Source: Nonomuraea montanisoli
Lineage (GTDB): Bacteria > Actinomycetota > Actinomycetes > Streptosporangiales > Streptosporangiaceae
DNA length: 64,000 nucleotides
Reading direction: 5' to 3'
Assembly (NCBI RefSeq): GCF_013363975.1
Contig: NZ_JABWGN010000001.1
Coordinates: 496,001-560,000, forward strand
Below the pieces are notes generated by a model. That model ran no database searches and was not told the origin of the DNA. It saw only the letters and a program-made list of their open reading frames with translations. A program made the position numbers and the translations under genes. Of the stretch, positions 26,128-34,463 are shown one piece after another (position 1 is the stretch's first letter; each line of letters begins with the position of its first letter).

Positions 26128-26931
26128 GTGACCAACGACCCGTACAAACTGGCCGGTGAGGCGGCCGCGGCGCTGAAAGCCGCGACCGGCCTCGACACCT
26201 TCGACGTGGCCCTCGTGATGGGCTCCGGCTGGGTCCCGGCCGCAGACGCGCTCGGGGAGGTCGTGACGGAGATCCCGCTCACCGACCTGCCCGGCTTCGC
26301 GGCCCCCGCCGTCGCCGGGCACGGCGGCAAGCTCCGCCTCGTCCGCACCGGCGGCGGCCGGCACGCGCTCGTCCTCCTCGGCCGCAGCCACCTCTACGAG
26401 GGCCGGGGCGTCGACGCGGTGGTCCACGGCGTGCGCACCGTCGCCGCCGCCGGGGTCCGCACGCTCGTCCTGACCAACGCGGCCGGGGGCCTGCGCCCCG
26501 AGACGCAGCGGGTGGGCGACCCGGTGCTGATCAGCGACCACATCAACATGACCGGCGCCAACCCGATCACCGGCACCACGTTCATCGACCTGTCCGAGGT
26601 CTACTCCAAGCGGCTGCGGGCGCTCGTCCACGAGGTCGACCCCTCGATCGCGGAGGGCGTCTACGTCGCCTTCCGCGGTCCCACCTACGAGACGCCCGCC
26701 GAGATCCGCATGCTGCGCACGCTCGGCGGCGACCTCATCGGCATGTCCACGGTGCTGGAGGCCGTCGCCGCCCGCGAGGCCGGGCTGGAGGTGCTCGGCG
26801 TCTCGCTGGTGACCAACCCCGGGGCGGGCCTGTCGGACCAGCCGCTCGACCACACCGAGGTCCTGGAGGTCGGCCGCGCCACGGCCGCCCGCATGGGCAT
26901 CCTGCTGGCCAAGGTCATCGACCGCATATGA
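26128..26931 (+). CDS. punA: Purine nucleoside phosphorylase, trimeric class
   Basis: The 267-residue enzyme splits purine nucleosides with phosphate to base and (deoxy)ribose 1-phosphate. Visible marks are the phosphate-binding start VALVMGSGWVPAADAL, HLYEGRG, TNAAGGLRPETQRVGD, and the purine-binding Glu in GPTYETPAEIRMLR. The GTG start lies 1 base after the stop of the M20 gene. Its own stop overlaps the start of the mutase (ATGA), which would isomerise the sugar phosphate it makes. The homologous M. tuberculosis gene is called deoD or punA. Confidence 0.93.
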   Translation: MTNDPYKLAGEAAAALKAATGLDTFDVALVMGSGWVPAADALGEVVTEIPLTDLPGFAAPAVAGHGGKLRLVRTGGGRHALVLLGRSHLYEGRGVDAVVHGVRTVAAAGVRTLVLTNAAGGLRPETQRVGDPVLISDHINMTGANPITGTTFIDLSEVYSKRLRALVHEVDPSIAEGVYVAFRGPTYETPAEIRMLRTLGGDLIGMSTVLEAVAAREAGLEVLGVSLVTNPGAGLSDQPLDHTEVLEVGRATAARMGILLAKVIDRI

Positions 26932-28580
26932 CCGGCGACACCTCCTCCACCGACCTGGTCGCCGCCGCCCGCGCCTGGCTGGCCCAGGACCCCGACCCCG
27001 AGACCCGGGCCGAGCTGTCGGCCCTCCTCGACGCGGGCGACACCGAGGCGCTGCTCGACCGGTTCGGGCGCCGGCTGGAGTTCGGCACGGCCGGGCTGCG
27101 CGGCGAGCTGGGCGCGGGGCCCAACCGCATGAACCGCGTCACCGTCATGCGCGCCGCCGCCGGTCTCGCCACGGTGCTCGGCCCCGGCAGGCACGTGGTC
27201 ATCGGCTACGACGCCCGGCGCAACTCCGACGTGTTCGCCCGCGACACGGCCGCCGTGCTGACCGGCGCCGGGCTGCACGCCTCGATCCTGCCGTGCCCGC
27301 TGCCCACGCCGGTGCTCGCGTTCGCCGTGCTCCACCTGGAGGCCGACGCGGGCGTCATGGTCACGGCCAGCCACAACCCGCCCCGCGACAACGGCTACAA
27401 GGTCTACTGGGGCGACGGCTCGCAGATCACGCCGCCGATCGACAGTGAGATCTCCGCGGCGATCGAGGCCGTGGGCCGCGTCGACGAGCTGCCGCTCGGC
27501 ACGCCCGGCACGCTGACCGAGCTGAGCGAAGAGCTCGTGGACGACTACATCGACGCGGTGACCACGCTGCCGCTGGGCGACGCCCGCGACCTGCGGGTGG
27601 CGTACACGCCGCTGCACGGCGTCGGCGGCGCCACGCTGACCGACGCGTTCCTGCGGGCGGGCTTCGCGAGCCCGATGGGGGTCGAGGAGCAGCGCGACCC
27701 CGACCCCGGCTTCCCGACGGTGGCCTTCCCCAACCCCGAGGAACCCGGGGCCATGGACCTCGCCGCCGCGCTGGCCGCCCGCACGGGGGCCGACCTCGTC
27801 CTGGCCAACGACCCCGACGCCGACCGGTGCGCGGTGGGCGTGCCGCTGGCCGGCGGGTCGGTGCGCATGCTGACGGGCGACGAGGTGGGCGGGCTGCTCG
27901 CCGAGCACGTGATCACCCACACCACGGGCGACCGCATGGTGGCCACGACGATCGTCTCCTCCACCCTGCTCGGCAAGATCGCCCGCGCCCACGGCGTCCG
28001 CTACGGCGAGACCCTGACCGGGTTCAAGTGGATCATCAAGGCGGGTCCGGGCCTGGTGTTCGGCTACGAGGAGGCCATCGGCTACAGCGTCGGGTCCGGC
28101 GCGGGGCTGCCGGTGCGCGACAAGGACGGCATCGGCGCCGCCCTCACGGTCGCGGCCATCGCCGCCGCGGCCAAGCGCGACGGCCGCACGCTGCTCGACC
28201 TCCTGGACGACCAGGCCCGCCGCTACGGCCTGCACGCCACCTCGCAGCTCTCGGTCCGGGTCGAGGACCTGTCGCTGATCGCCGGCGCCATGGCCCGGCT
28301 GCGGGCCACTCCCCCGGCCGCGCTGGGCGGCCGCACGGTGGAGCGGGCCGACGACCTGAGCCGCGGCGACGGCGGCCTGCCGCCGACCGACGGCCTGCGC
28401 TACACGCTGTCGGGCGGCGCCCGCGTCGTGGTGCGTCCCTCGGGCACGGAGCCCAAGCTCAAGTGCTACCTGGAGGTGGTGGTCCCGGTCACGGGCGACG
28501 TGCCGGCGGCCCGCGCCGAGGCCGAGCGCGCCCTCGACGCCCTCAGGGCCGACCTGACGAAGGCCCTCGACCTGCACTGA
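26928..28580 (+). CDS. pmmB: Phosphopentomutase/phosphoglucomutase-type phosphosugar mutase
   Basis: This 550-residue alpha-D-phosphohexomutase family enzyme carries the phosphoserine loop VMVTASHNPPRDNGYKVYWG, the metal loop NDPDADRCAVG, the sugar-specificity loop GYEEAIGYSVG and the C-terminal phosphate-binding RPSGTEPKLKCY. Members of this length in actinobacteria are named PmmB. Translational coupling to purine nucleoside phosphorylase suggests that it moves phosphate on ribose or deoxyribose in nucleoside salvage. Glucose or mannose phosphates are alternative substrates. Confidence 0.88.
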   Translation: MTGDTSSTDLVAAARAWLAQDPDPETRAELSALLDAGDTEALLDRFGRRLEFGTAGLRGELGAGPNRMNRVTVMRAAAGLATVLGPGRHVVIGYDARRNSDVFARDTAAVLTGAGLHASILPCPLPTPVLAFAVLHLEADAGVMVTASHNPPRDNGYKVYWGDGSQITPPIDSEISAAIEAVGRVDELPLGTPGTLTELSEELVDDYIDAVTTLPLGDARDLRVAYTPLHGVGGATLTDAFLRAGFASPMGVEEQRDPDPGFPTVAFPNPEEPGAMDLAAALAARTGADLVLANDPDADRCAVGVPLAGGSVRMLTGDEVGGLLAEHVITHTTGDRMVATTIVSSTLLGKIARAHGVRYGETLTGFKWIIKAGPGLVFGYEEAIGYSVGSGAGLPVRDKDGIGAALTVAAIAAAAKRDGRTLLDLLDDQARRYGLHATSQLSVRVEDLSLIAGAMARLRATPPAALGGRTVERADDLSRGDGGLPPTDGLRYTLSGGARVVVRPSGTEPKLKCYLEVVVPVTGDVPAARAEAERALDALRADLTKALDLH

Positions 28581-28589
28581 CCTCGCGGA

Positions 28590-28620
28590 TCCGGCCGGGC
28601 GACCGCCGCACCCGGCCGGA
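28590..28620. terminator. Bidirectional hairpin terminator
   Basis: TCCGGCCGGG and CCCGGCCGGA form a perfect 10-bp stem around 11 bases, in the 65-bp gap between the convergent mutase and NmrA-like genes. Confidence 0.65.
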
Positions 28621-28645
28621 CGTCCCGCGCCCCAGCGGCGCGTCG

Positions 28646-29485
28646 TCAGGCCGGTGCCGCGCCGAACGCCGCCGCGCGGTGGGCCACCCACTGGGCGTAG
28701 GTGAACGCCGGTCGCCCGGTGACCTCCTCGACCGTCGGCACCACCTCGTCCGGCTCGCCGACTCTCGCGGCGAACCCGTCGATGAGCTCGTCGATCACCG
28801 GTGCGGGCATGCCGTGGCGCAGCATCCGCTCCCGGAACTCCTCGCGGCTCTGCTCCTCGAACCGCAGCGGCCGCCCGATCGTCTCCCCGATGATCCGCAC
28901 CCGCTCGATCTGGGTCAGCGTCTGGGGCCCGGTCAGGAGGAACGCCTCGCCGGTACGCCGGTCGAGGAGGGCGCGTACGGCGACCGCGGCGATGTCGCGC
29001 GGATCGACGGGCGCCAGGGCGGACTCGCCGTGCACCCCGCGGACGACCCCGTCGTCGCGGATCTGGGGCGCCCAGGCGAGGTCGTTGGTCATGAACGCGC
29101 CAGGCCGCACGAACGTCCACGGCAGCCCGGACGCCTCGACGGCCCGTTCCAGCCGCAGGTGCTGCTCCCCGATCCACCCGGGCGTGGAGAACGTGACGGT
29201 CTGCGACGACAGCAGCACGACGTGCCGCAGGGCGGCGGCCCGCGCCGCGTCGAGGAATCCGCCGAGCCCGGCGAAGACGGGGAACAGGAACGCCCGCTCG
29301 ACGCCGGACAGCGCCTCCGTCAGGGTCTCCGGCCGGGTCAGGTCGCCGGGCAGGACCTCGACGCCGCCCGGGAAGGAGTGGGCGGCGGGGTCGCGGCTGA
29401 TCACGCGCACCTTCTCGCCCCCGTCGAGCAGCATGCGGACGACCTCGGCCCCGACGTTGCCGGTGGCACCGGTCACCAGAATCAT
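28646..29485 (-). CDS. NmrA-like NAD(P)-binding oxidoreductase
   Basis: This 279-residue Rossmann-fold protein starts ILVTGATGNVGAEVVRMLLD, the glycine-rich cofactor motif of atypical SDR proteins. It continues with RVISRDP and PGDLTRPETLTEALSGVERA as in NmrA/QOR2-type proteins. It lacks a canonical YxxxK pair in the usual position. It is the third gene of the ECF41 sigma operon, 19 bp behind the sigma gene. ECF41 sigma factors are typically linked to oxidoreductases or epimerases, so it is a likely direct target. AGGAG lies upstream of the ATG. Confidence 0.87.
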   Translation of the reverse strand: MILVTGATGNVGAEVVRMLLDGGEKVRVISRDPAAHSFPGGVEVLPGDLTRPETLTEALSGVERAFLFPVFAGLGGFLDAARAAALRHVVLLSSQTVTFSTPGWIGEQHLRLERAVEASGLPWTFVRPGAFMTNDLAWAPQIRDDGVVRGVHGESALAPVDPRDIAAVAVRALLDRRTGEAFLLTGPQTLTQIERVRIIGETIGRPLRFEEQSREEFRERMLRHGMPAPVIDELIDGFAARVGEPDEVVPTVEEVTGRPAFTYAQWVAHRAAAFGAAPA

Positions 29486-29504
29486 GGTGAAGGTCTCCTG
29501 TCGT

Positions 29505-30428
29505 TCAGTGCGTGGGCCGGCGGGCCTGGTTGGCCTCGCGGACGACCGCCCAGGCGTCCGCCACCGGCCCCAGGTGCCGCAGCTTGTCGGGGTTGATCAC
29601 CGCGCGGATCGTCTGGACCTGCCCGTCCAGGACGTCGAGCAGCAAGGTGTTGACGACCCTGCCGTCCCGGTCGCGGAAGATCGCGCCCGGCTGGCCGTTC
29701 ATCTCGTGCGGCTCCACCGCGCCGCCGATCCGCAGGAACGGCGCGACGATCGAGCCCAGCACCCGGGCCACGTTCTCGGCGCCGAAGACGCCCTTGCCCC
29801 ACAGCGGGGCCTTGCCGCCGCTGTCACCGACCATCCGCACGTCGGCGGCCAGCAACTCCCGCAGCCCGTCGACGTCCCCTTCCCGGAAGGCGTCGAAGAA
29901 GCGTCCGGCGAGTTCCTCCCGCTCCCGGCGATCCGCCTCGAACCGGGCGCGTCCGGCGTCCATGTGGCGGCGCGCCCGCACCGCGAGCTGGCGGCACGCG
30001 GCCTCCGAGCGGCCCACCGCCGAGGCGACCTCCGCGAAGCCGAACCCGAACACCTCCCGCAGCACGAAGACCGCCCGCTCCAGCGGGCTGAGCCGCTCCA
30101 GCAGCAGCAGGGCCGCCATCGACACCGAGTCGGCCAGCTCTGCCGAGCGCTCCGGGTCCTCGTACGGGTCGGCCAGCAGCGGCTCGGGGAACCACTGCCC
30201 GGCGTACTCCTCCCGGCGCACGCGCGCCGAGCGCAGCACGTCGATCGCGATCCGCGACACCGTGGCCGACAGGAACGCCTTGACCGAGGCGGGCCGGGTC
30301 GGGGAGGACTCGTAGCGCAGCCAGGTCTCCTGCACCGCGTCCTCGGCCTCGCTGACGCTGCCGAGAATCCGGTAGGCGATCGAGAACAGCAACGGCCGCA
30401 GCTCCTGGAACTCCTGCGCCCTGCTCAT
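29505..30428 (-). CDS. ECF41-type sigma factor with SnoaL-like C-terminal domain (SigJ-like)
   Basis: From the ATG at 30428 the product has 307 residues. Region 2 (LFSIAYRILGSVSEAEDAVQ) and region 4 (LSPLERAVFVLREVFGFGFA to SEAACRQLAVRARRHM) are followed by an NTF2/SnoaL-like domain of about 110 residues, ending DKLRHLGPVADAW. In ECF41 proteins this extension takes the place of a separate anti-sigma factor and tunes activity. The ATG overlaps the stop of the epimerase-like gene, and the promoter of the operon (31380-31406) matches the ECF41 consensus, so it should activate its own operon. Confidence 0.93.
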   Translation of the reverse strand: MSRAQEFQELRPLLFSIAYRILGSVSEAEDAVQETWLRYESSPTRPASVKAFLSATVSRIAIDVLRSARVRREEYAGQWFPEPLLADPYEDPERSAELADSVSMAALLLLERLSPLERAVFVLREVFGFGFAEVASAVGRSEAACRQLAVRARRHMDAGRARFEADRREREELAGRFFDAFREGDVDGLRELLAADVRMVGDSGGKAPLWGKGVFGAENVARVLGSIVAPFLRIGGAVEPHEMNGQPGAIFRDRDGRVVNTLLLDVLDGQVQTIRAVINPDKLRHLGPVADAWAVVREANQARRPTH

Positions 30429-31336
30429 GCCAGCTCCTCCTCGAAACCCTGCCGCCAGGACGGGTAACGCAGCTCCCAGCCGAGCTCCCGCTTGGCCTTG
30501 GCGTTGGAGAAGCCGCGCCCCTCGGTCATCATCGCGACCGCCGCCCTGCCCGCCAGCGGCCGGGCCAGCCAGACGGGGATGCGCATCGGCGGCTTCGCCC
30601 CGGCGCACGCCGCCAGGTGGGGCAGCCACTCGCGGGCCGGGGCCGGCTCGTCGTCCACGATGTTGAACACGCCCCTCGCCCGCTGCTCCACCGCCAGCAC
30701 GGTGGCGCCCGCCGCGTCGTCCAGGTGCACCCACGAGCTGTAGCCGGCGCCGTCGCCGACCACCGGGTACTGCCGCTTGCGCACCAGCTCGACCTGGTCG
30801 TCGGTGGCGCCGGGCCCGTAGAACGCGCCGTAGCGCAGGACCGCGCCCCCGGCCCTGAGCACCACGTCCTCCAGGTGCCGGATCGCCCGTGCCCCCTGGC
30901 CGGTGCTGGTGGGGTCCAGCGGGTCCTCCTCGGTCTTGACCCATCCGCCCTGGCGGATGCCGTTCCACGAGGCGTAGCCCTGCGCGACGACGTGCGACAC
31001 CCCGGTCGCCTCGGCGGCGGCCAGCAGGTGGTCGGTCCCCTCGGTGCGCAGCCGGTTGGTGACGGCGAACCAGCGATCGAAGTGCTTGATGTCAGGCTTG
31101 CCGGAAATAGCCGTCATCTGGTGAACGATCACGTCCGGCTGGGCGTGGGCCACGGCCTCACCGACCGACCGCCCGTTCAGCCCGTCCATCACGACCGCCT
31201 CGGCGCCCAACTGCTCCAGCAGGCCTAGCCTGGCCGCGCTCGTCGTGGTCGCCGTCACCTCGTGGCCGCGCGCCACGAGCCGTGGCACCAGCCGCCGCCC
31301 CAACACCCCGGCCCCGCCGGCCACGAACACCCGCAT
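30425..31336 (-). CDS. NAD-dependent epimerase/dehydratase (ECF41 target)
   Basis: This 303-residue extended-SDR protein has MRVFVAGGAGVLGRRLVPRL at its start and an AQGYASWNG segment in the usual active-site area; the Tyr-x3-Lys pair is not canonical. The C-terminus KAKRELGWELRYPSWRQGFE is the usual epimerase signature. I chose the ATG at 31336, which has GGAAGG 8 bases upstream; GTG and ATG codons 6-9 bases earlier are alternatives. It is the first gene behind the ECF41 promoter and overlaps the sigma start. ECF41 loci characteristically pair the sigma gene with such an epimerase. Substrate unknown. Confidence 0.87.
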   Translation of the reverse strand: MRVFVAGGAGVLGRRLVPRLVARGHEVTATTTSAARLGLLEQLGAEAVVMDGLNGRSVGEAVAHAQPDVIVHQMTAISGKPDIKHFDRWFAVTNRLRTEGTDHLLAAAEATGVSHVVAQGYASWNGIRQGGWVKTEEDPLDPTSTGQGARAIRHLEDVVLRAGGAVLRYGAFYGPGATDDQVELVRKRQYPVVGDGAGYSSWVHLDDAAGATVLAVEQRARGVFNIVDDEPAPAREWLPHLAACAGAKPPMRIPVWLARPLAGRAAVAMMTEGRGFSNAKAKRELGWELRYPSWRQGFEEELA

Positions 31337-31379
31337 GACCATCACCTTCCCGACGCACGTGTCTGTCTCCGCTACCCGA

Positions 31380-31406
31380 GACGAGACAGCCCGCCCGCCT
31401 GTGACA
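31380..31406 (-). promoter_or_regulatory. ECF41-type promoter
   Basis: On the minus strand TGTCACA (31406-31400) is followed after exactly 16 bases by CGTC (31383-31380), the published ECF41 consensus. Transcription would start near 31375, about 40 bases before the epimerase ATG. The -35 element sits in the loop of the hairpin at 31391-31416. Confidence 0.85.
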
Positions 31407-31416
31407 TGGCGGGCGG
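31391..31416. terminator. Hairpin ending the MerR/sigma/GyrI operon
   Basis: CCGCCCGCC and GGCGGGCGG form a 9-bp perfect stem with the loop TGTGACAT. It lies 55 bp beyond the stop of the GyrI-like gene on the minus strand. The loop doubles as the -35 element of the next operon. Confidence 0.55.
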
Positions 31417-31471
31417 CGGTCCTCCGGTGATGACGGTCAGGCGCTCAGGCGCTCAGGTGCTCTGGTGACGG

Positions 31472-31975
31472 TCAGGCGAGGCGGAACTCCAGCGTGGTGT
31501 CCCAGTTCGCCGGGTCGGGCTCGACGCGCGGGTCGGTCTCGTAGAGCTCCAGGCGGCAGCCCCAGCGCTCGACGCCGTCGCGCTGCGCCAGGTCCCACGT
31601 CAGGCCCTCCTTCTCCGCCCAGGCCAGCAGGTCGCCGATGACGCCGGCCAGGCGGTCGGGGTGCCCATGGTGGGTGACCGTGGCGTAGCGCCCGGCCGGG
31701 AGCGCGGCGGCGAAGAAGCCGGCCTCCTCCGCGAGTGAGCCGTCCAGGGGCCGGGCGATCGGCACGCCCGCCTCCACCTCCAGGCGGTCGGCGGCCATCT
31801 CGATCACCCGGTACCTGAGGAACGGCGCGCCGGCCAGGGCGACGCCCTGCCGTCCCAGCCAGGCGATCAGCTCGGGGATGCGGTCGGCCACCTCGCCGAA
31901 GGTCGTCATGGTGATGGTCCGGAGCACGCCGACGTAGGGGCGGTCGGGATGCTCCACGATGCGGGGCATGGTCAT
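31472..31975 (-). CDS. GyrI-like small-molecule-binding domain protein
   Basis: This 167-residue protein matches the GyrI/AraC effector-binding fold: VLRTITMTTFGEVADRIPEL, FLRYRVIEMAADRLEVEAGV, and the typical LPAGRYATVTHHGHPDRLAG. Proteins of this type bind drug-like cationic or aromatic compounds and occur either alone or as the sensor part of regulators. AGGAGG precedes the ATG at ideal spacing. It lies 15 bp behind an ECF sigma gene whose upstream neighbour is a MerR protein with the same kind of C-terminal domain. Confidence 0.85.
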   Translation of the reverse strand: MTMPRIVEHPDRPYVGVLRTITMTTFGEVADRIPELIAWLGRQGVALAGAPFLRYRVIEMAADRLEVEAGVPIARPLDGSLAEEAGFFAAALPAGRYATVTHHGHPDRLAGVIGDLLAWAEKEGLTWDLAQRDGVERWGCRLELYETDPRVEPDPANWDTTLEFRLA

Positions 31976-31990
31976 GGGTTCCTCCTTCTC

Positions 31991-32989
31991 TCACCCACTG
32001 GTACGGAGCCGGGGCGACGAACTCATCGGCAGGCCGAACATCGGGAACAGCCGGTCCCCGAGATAGGTGGTCTGGCCCGTGACCAGCCCGCCCGAGGTCT
32101 CGAAGAGCACCAGCGCGAACGGCCGCCCCTCCCGGTACTGGCCGAAGGCCGCGGCGCCGTTCGCCCGCCCGGCCGGCACCAGCCGGGACCCCGCGCAGGG
32201 CGCCCCGGCCGCCCGCAGGACCGCGCCGATGGCGTCCCGGCCGCGCAGCCACCAGGTGTAGGGCGGCATCGCCATCGTGGCGTCCTCGTGCAGCAGCGCG
32301 ACGAGGGCCTCGACGTCGTACCGCTCGAAGGCGTCCACGTACCGGCCGAGCAGGTCCTCGTCCACCTCCTCGTACGACGTGTCCGGCGCGGCCGGGAGGG
32401 CGGCCCTGGCCCGCTGGAGGGCGCTGTTGACCGCGGCGACGCTCATGCCGAGCAGGCCGGCGACCTCGGCGGCGCTCCAGCGCAGCACCTCGCGCAGGAT
32501 CAGCACCGCCCGCTGGCGCGCCGGCAGCCGCTGCAGGGCCGCCACGAACGCCAGCCGCACCGTCTCCCTGGCCACCGCCAGCTCGGCCGGGTCGGGAGGC
32601 GGCAGGCGGCCGTCGGGCAGCGGCAGGACCCAGCGCTCCTCCGGCAGCGGCGCGCCCAGTCCCGCGCCGGGGGCGGCCGCCGGGGCGAGGTCCATGGCGC
32701 GGGCCCGCCGCTGGGGGCCGCGCAGCATGTCCAGGCAGACGTTCGTGGCGATGGCGAACAGCCAGGACCGGACGGAGGCGCGGCCCGGGTCGTAGCGGTC
32801 GAGGCCGCGCCACGCCTTGACCAGGGTCTCCTGCACCGCGTCCTCGGCCTCGAACCCGGAGCCGAGCATGCGGTAGCAGTAGCCGGTCAGCTCGTCGCGG
32901 TGCCGTTCGAGGTCCGCAGGCCCGTGGCCGCCGAGGTCCGCGGGGCCGTGCCGGGCGAGGTCACCTCGATCTGCAGCTCTGTCACCCAC
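31991..32989 (-). CDS. ECF sigma factor, SigG-like, with SnoaL-type C-terminal domain
   Basis: The 332-residue product has region 2 (ELTGYCYRMLGSGFEAEDAV), region 4 (LPARQRAVLILREVLRWSAA with EVAGLLGMSVAAVNSALQRA) and a SnoaL-like domain from about residue 200 (VDAFERYDVEALVALLHEDA). I place the start at the GTG at 32989 because GGAGGAGGAGG stands just before it, inside the MerR gene. This makes a 103-base overlap in another frame. The resulting N-terminus contains the repeated HGPADL unit. The frame stays open much further upstream, but only as a shadow of MerR. Confidence 0.85.
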   Translation of the reverse strand: MGDRAADRGDLARHGPADLGGHGPADLERHRDELTGYCYRMLGSGFEAEDAVQETLVKAWRGLDRYDPGRASVRSWLFAIATNVCLDMLRGPQRRARAMDLAPAAAPGAGLGAPLPEERWVLPLPDGRLPPPDPAELAVARETVRLAFVAALQRLPARQRAVLILREVLRWSAAEVAGLLGMSVAAVNSALQRARAALPAAPDTSYEEVDEDLLGRYVDAFERYDVEALVALLHEDATMAMPPYTWWLRGRDAIGAVLRAAGAPCAGSRLVPAGRANGAAAFGQYREGRPFALVLFETSGGLVTGQTTYLGDRLFPMFGLPMSSSPRLRTSG

Positions 32990-33768
32990 GCGTCCTCCTC
33001 CTCCGGGCAGTGCAGGTACACCTCCCTGCCGAGCGACAGCGAACGGTACCCGTTCTCCTCGATCCAGTGCGCCAGCGCCTGGAACGTCGCTCCCACCCCG
33101 TCCATGGACCCGTGATGCACGACCGTCGCCGCCGTCTCGATGCCCGGCAGCGTGACGACCCGCAGCCCCCCGCCGGCGGGCGGCTCGGCGGAGACCGGCA
33201 ACGCGGCGTGGACCCGCACCGGCCCGTCCCCCTCCGGCAGGTAGTACGCGACCGACGGACCGACCGGCGACACCTCCGCCGCGTCCAGCCGCGCGCACAG
33301 CTCGCCGAAGAGCGGCCCGATGACCGGGCCGATCGCCTCGGGCTCGTAACTCGGGGCGAGCGCGCTCAGCTCGGCCACCCGCATCGGCGCCACCTTCTTG
33401 ACCACCACGTCCGCGGTTCCCATGCCGCCCTCTCTCTCGATCGCGCGGAGCCTCGCCTCGACGCCGCGCAGGCGGGCCCGGTCGGCGCTGATGCGCGCCT
33501 CCAGCTCGGCGTGGCGCAGCCGTACCATGCCGTGCAGTTCCTCGGTGCTCACCTCGTCGTCGAGGATCGCTCTGACCTGCTCCAGGGTGAAGCCGAGGTC
33601 CTTGAGCGCGACGACGCGGTTGAGCCGGGAGAGCTGGGCCGCCTGGTAGGAGCGGTAGCCGGTGACCGGGTCCACGTGCGCGGGGCGTAGCAGGCCGATG
33701 GCGTCGTAGTGGCGCAGCATGCGCACCGACACGAGCCCGAGCCTGGCGAAGTCTCCGATGCCGAACAT
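32887..33768 (-). CDS. MerR-family regulator with GyrI-like effector domain
   Basis: This 293-residue regulator has the N-terminal winged helix FGIGDFARLGLVSVRMLRHY, the conserved YRSYQAAQLSRLNRVVALKD, a coiled linker (EELHGMVRLRHAELEARISA) and a C-terminal effector-binding domain of the GyrI type (about residues 115-275). Such proteins twist promoters with 19-bp spacers into activity when they bind a hydrophobic compound. Exactly such a promoter lies upstream at 33779-33809, so it likely activates its own operon with the ECF sigma and GyrI-like genes. GGAG precedes the ATG. Confidence 0.9.
   Translation of the reverse strand: MFGIGDFARLGLVSVRMLRHYDAIGLLRPAHVDPVTGYRSYQAAQLSRLNRVVALKDLGFTLEQVRAILDDEVSTEELHGMVRLRHAELEARISADRARLRGVEARLRAIEREGGMGTADVVVKKVAPMRVAELSALAPSYEPEAIGPVIGPLFGELCARLDAAEVSPVGPSVAYYLPEGDGPVRVHAALPVSAEPPAGGGLRVVTLPGIETAATVVHHGSMDGVGATFQALAHWIEENGYRSLSLGREVYLHCPEEEDAWVTELQIEVTSPGTAPRTSAATGLRTSNGTATS
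32909..32956. repeat. Two 24-bp tandem repeats in the MerR/sigma overlap
   Basis: Imperfect 24-bp units at 32909 and 32933 both begin GAGGTCCGC. In the sigma frame they give the doubled HGPADL; in the MerR frame they lie at the very C-terminus, past the effector fold. The repeat probably created or extended the overlap. Confidence 0.65.
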
Positions 33769-33778
33769 GACCGCTCCA

Positions 33779-33809
33779 GGTGTAGGACCTCACACGGTGT
33801 CAGGGTCAA
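33779..33809 (-). promoter_or_regulatory. MerR-type promoter with 19-bp spacer and operator dyad
   Basis: On the minus strand TTGACC (33809-33804) and TACACC (33784-33779) are 19 bp apart. The spacer holds CCTGACAC-C-GTGTGAGG, a 17-bp dyad with one mismatch (33788-33804). The long spacer with a central dyad is the hallmark of MerR-activated promoters. Initiation near 33772 would leave almost no leader before the ATG at 33768. Confidence 0.75.
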
Positions 33810-33848
33810 CCGGGTGCCGGAGGCGCCACCGTACGGCGACGGGGGGCG

Positions 33849-34463
33849 TCAGCCCGCGGCGACGGCGACGACCACCATGACCACGGCGAGGACGATCGCC
33901 GCGAACGAGTCGTACGCCCACGACACCCGGGCCGGAGCCGCCTCCTTGCCGCGGTGCCGGGCCGACTCGGCGCGCTCGGTGATCTGCTCCCCCACCCAGT
34001 CGGCGTGGGTCTTGCCGGACAGCGCGTCGGCCGCGTTCTGCTCGCCCTTGGTCAGCGTGGGCTCGGTGCGGAAGCGGCCCCGCTGCGGCGGCGCGGCGGC
34101 GCCCCGGCGCCGCGCCCTGGCCCGCTCGCGGGCGCTGCTGACCGGGGTCCACAGCCGCAGCAGCTCGCCCGCGCCGTGGCGGACGTTGATGGAGTGGGAG
34201 ACGGTGACCTCCTCGACCGACGCCCAGGGCACGGCGGTCGTGCGCAGCGGGTTGCGGCCGATCAGGGCGTCCTCGGTGAAGCGCGTGACCGGCCGGAGCG
34301 CGACCACGTACACGAGCGCGGTCAGGACGGCCAGCACGGCCAGCGCCACGAGCGCCGGCTTGCCGTTGTAGCGGGCGATCAGGTCGTAGACGTTGAGGGC
34401 GGCGAACGCCACCCACACCCATCCGAGGACGAACGCGAACCTCGACCGGTAGGACTGCTTCAC
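33849..34463 (-). CDS. PH-domain-like membrane protein
   Basis: The GTG at 34463 gives 204 residues: two N-terminal membrane helices ([20 protein letters not shown] and [20 protein letters not shown]), a bacterial PH-like segment ([20 protein letters not shown] to [10 protein letters not shown]), a charged linker and a C-terminal helix ([16 protein letters not shown]). Function unknown. The start overlaps the stop of add as GTGA, so the two are cotranscribed; such a protein beside adenosine deaminase is also familiar from streptomycetes. Confidence 0.8.
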   Translation of the reverse strand: MKQSYRSRFAFVLGWVWVAFAALNVYDLIARYNGKPALVALAVLAVLTALVYVVALRPVTRFTEDALIGRNPLRTTAVPWASVEEVTVSHSINVRHGAGELLRLWTPVSSARERARARRRGAAAPPQRGRFRTEPTLTKGEQNAADALSGKTHADWVGEQITERAESARHRGKEAAPARVSWAYDSFAAIVLAVVMVVVAVAAG

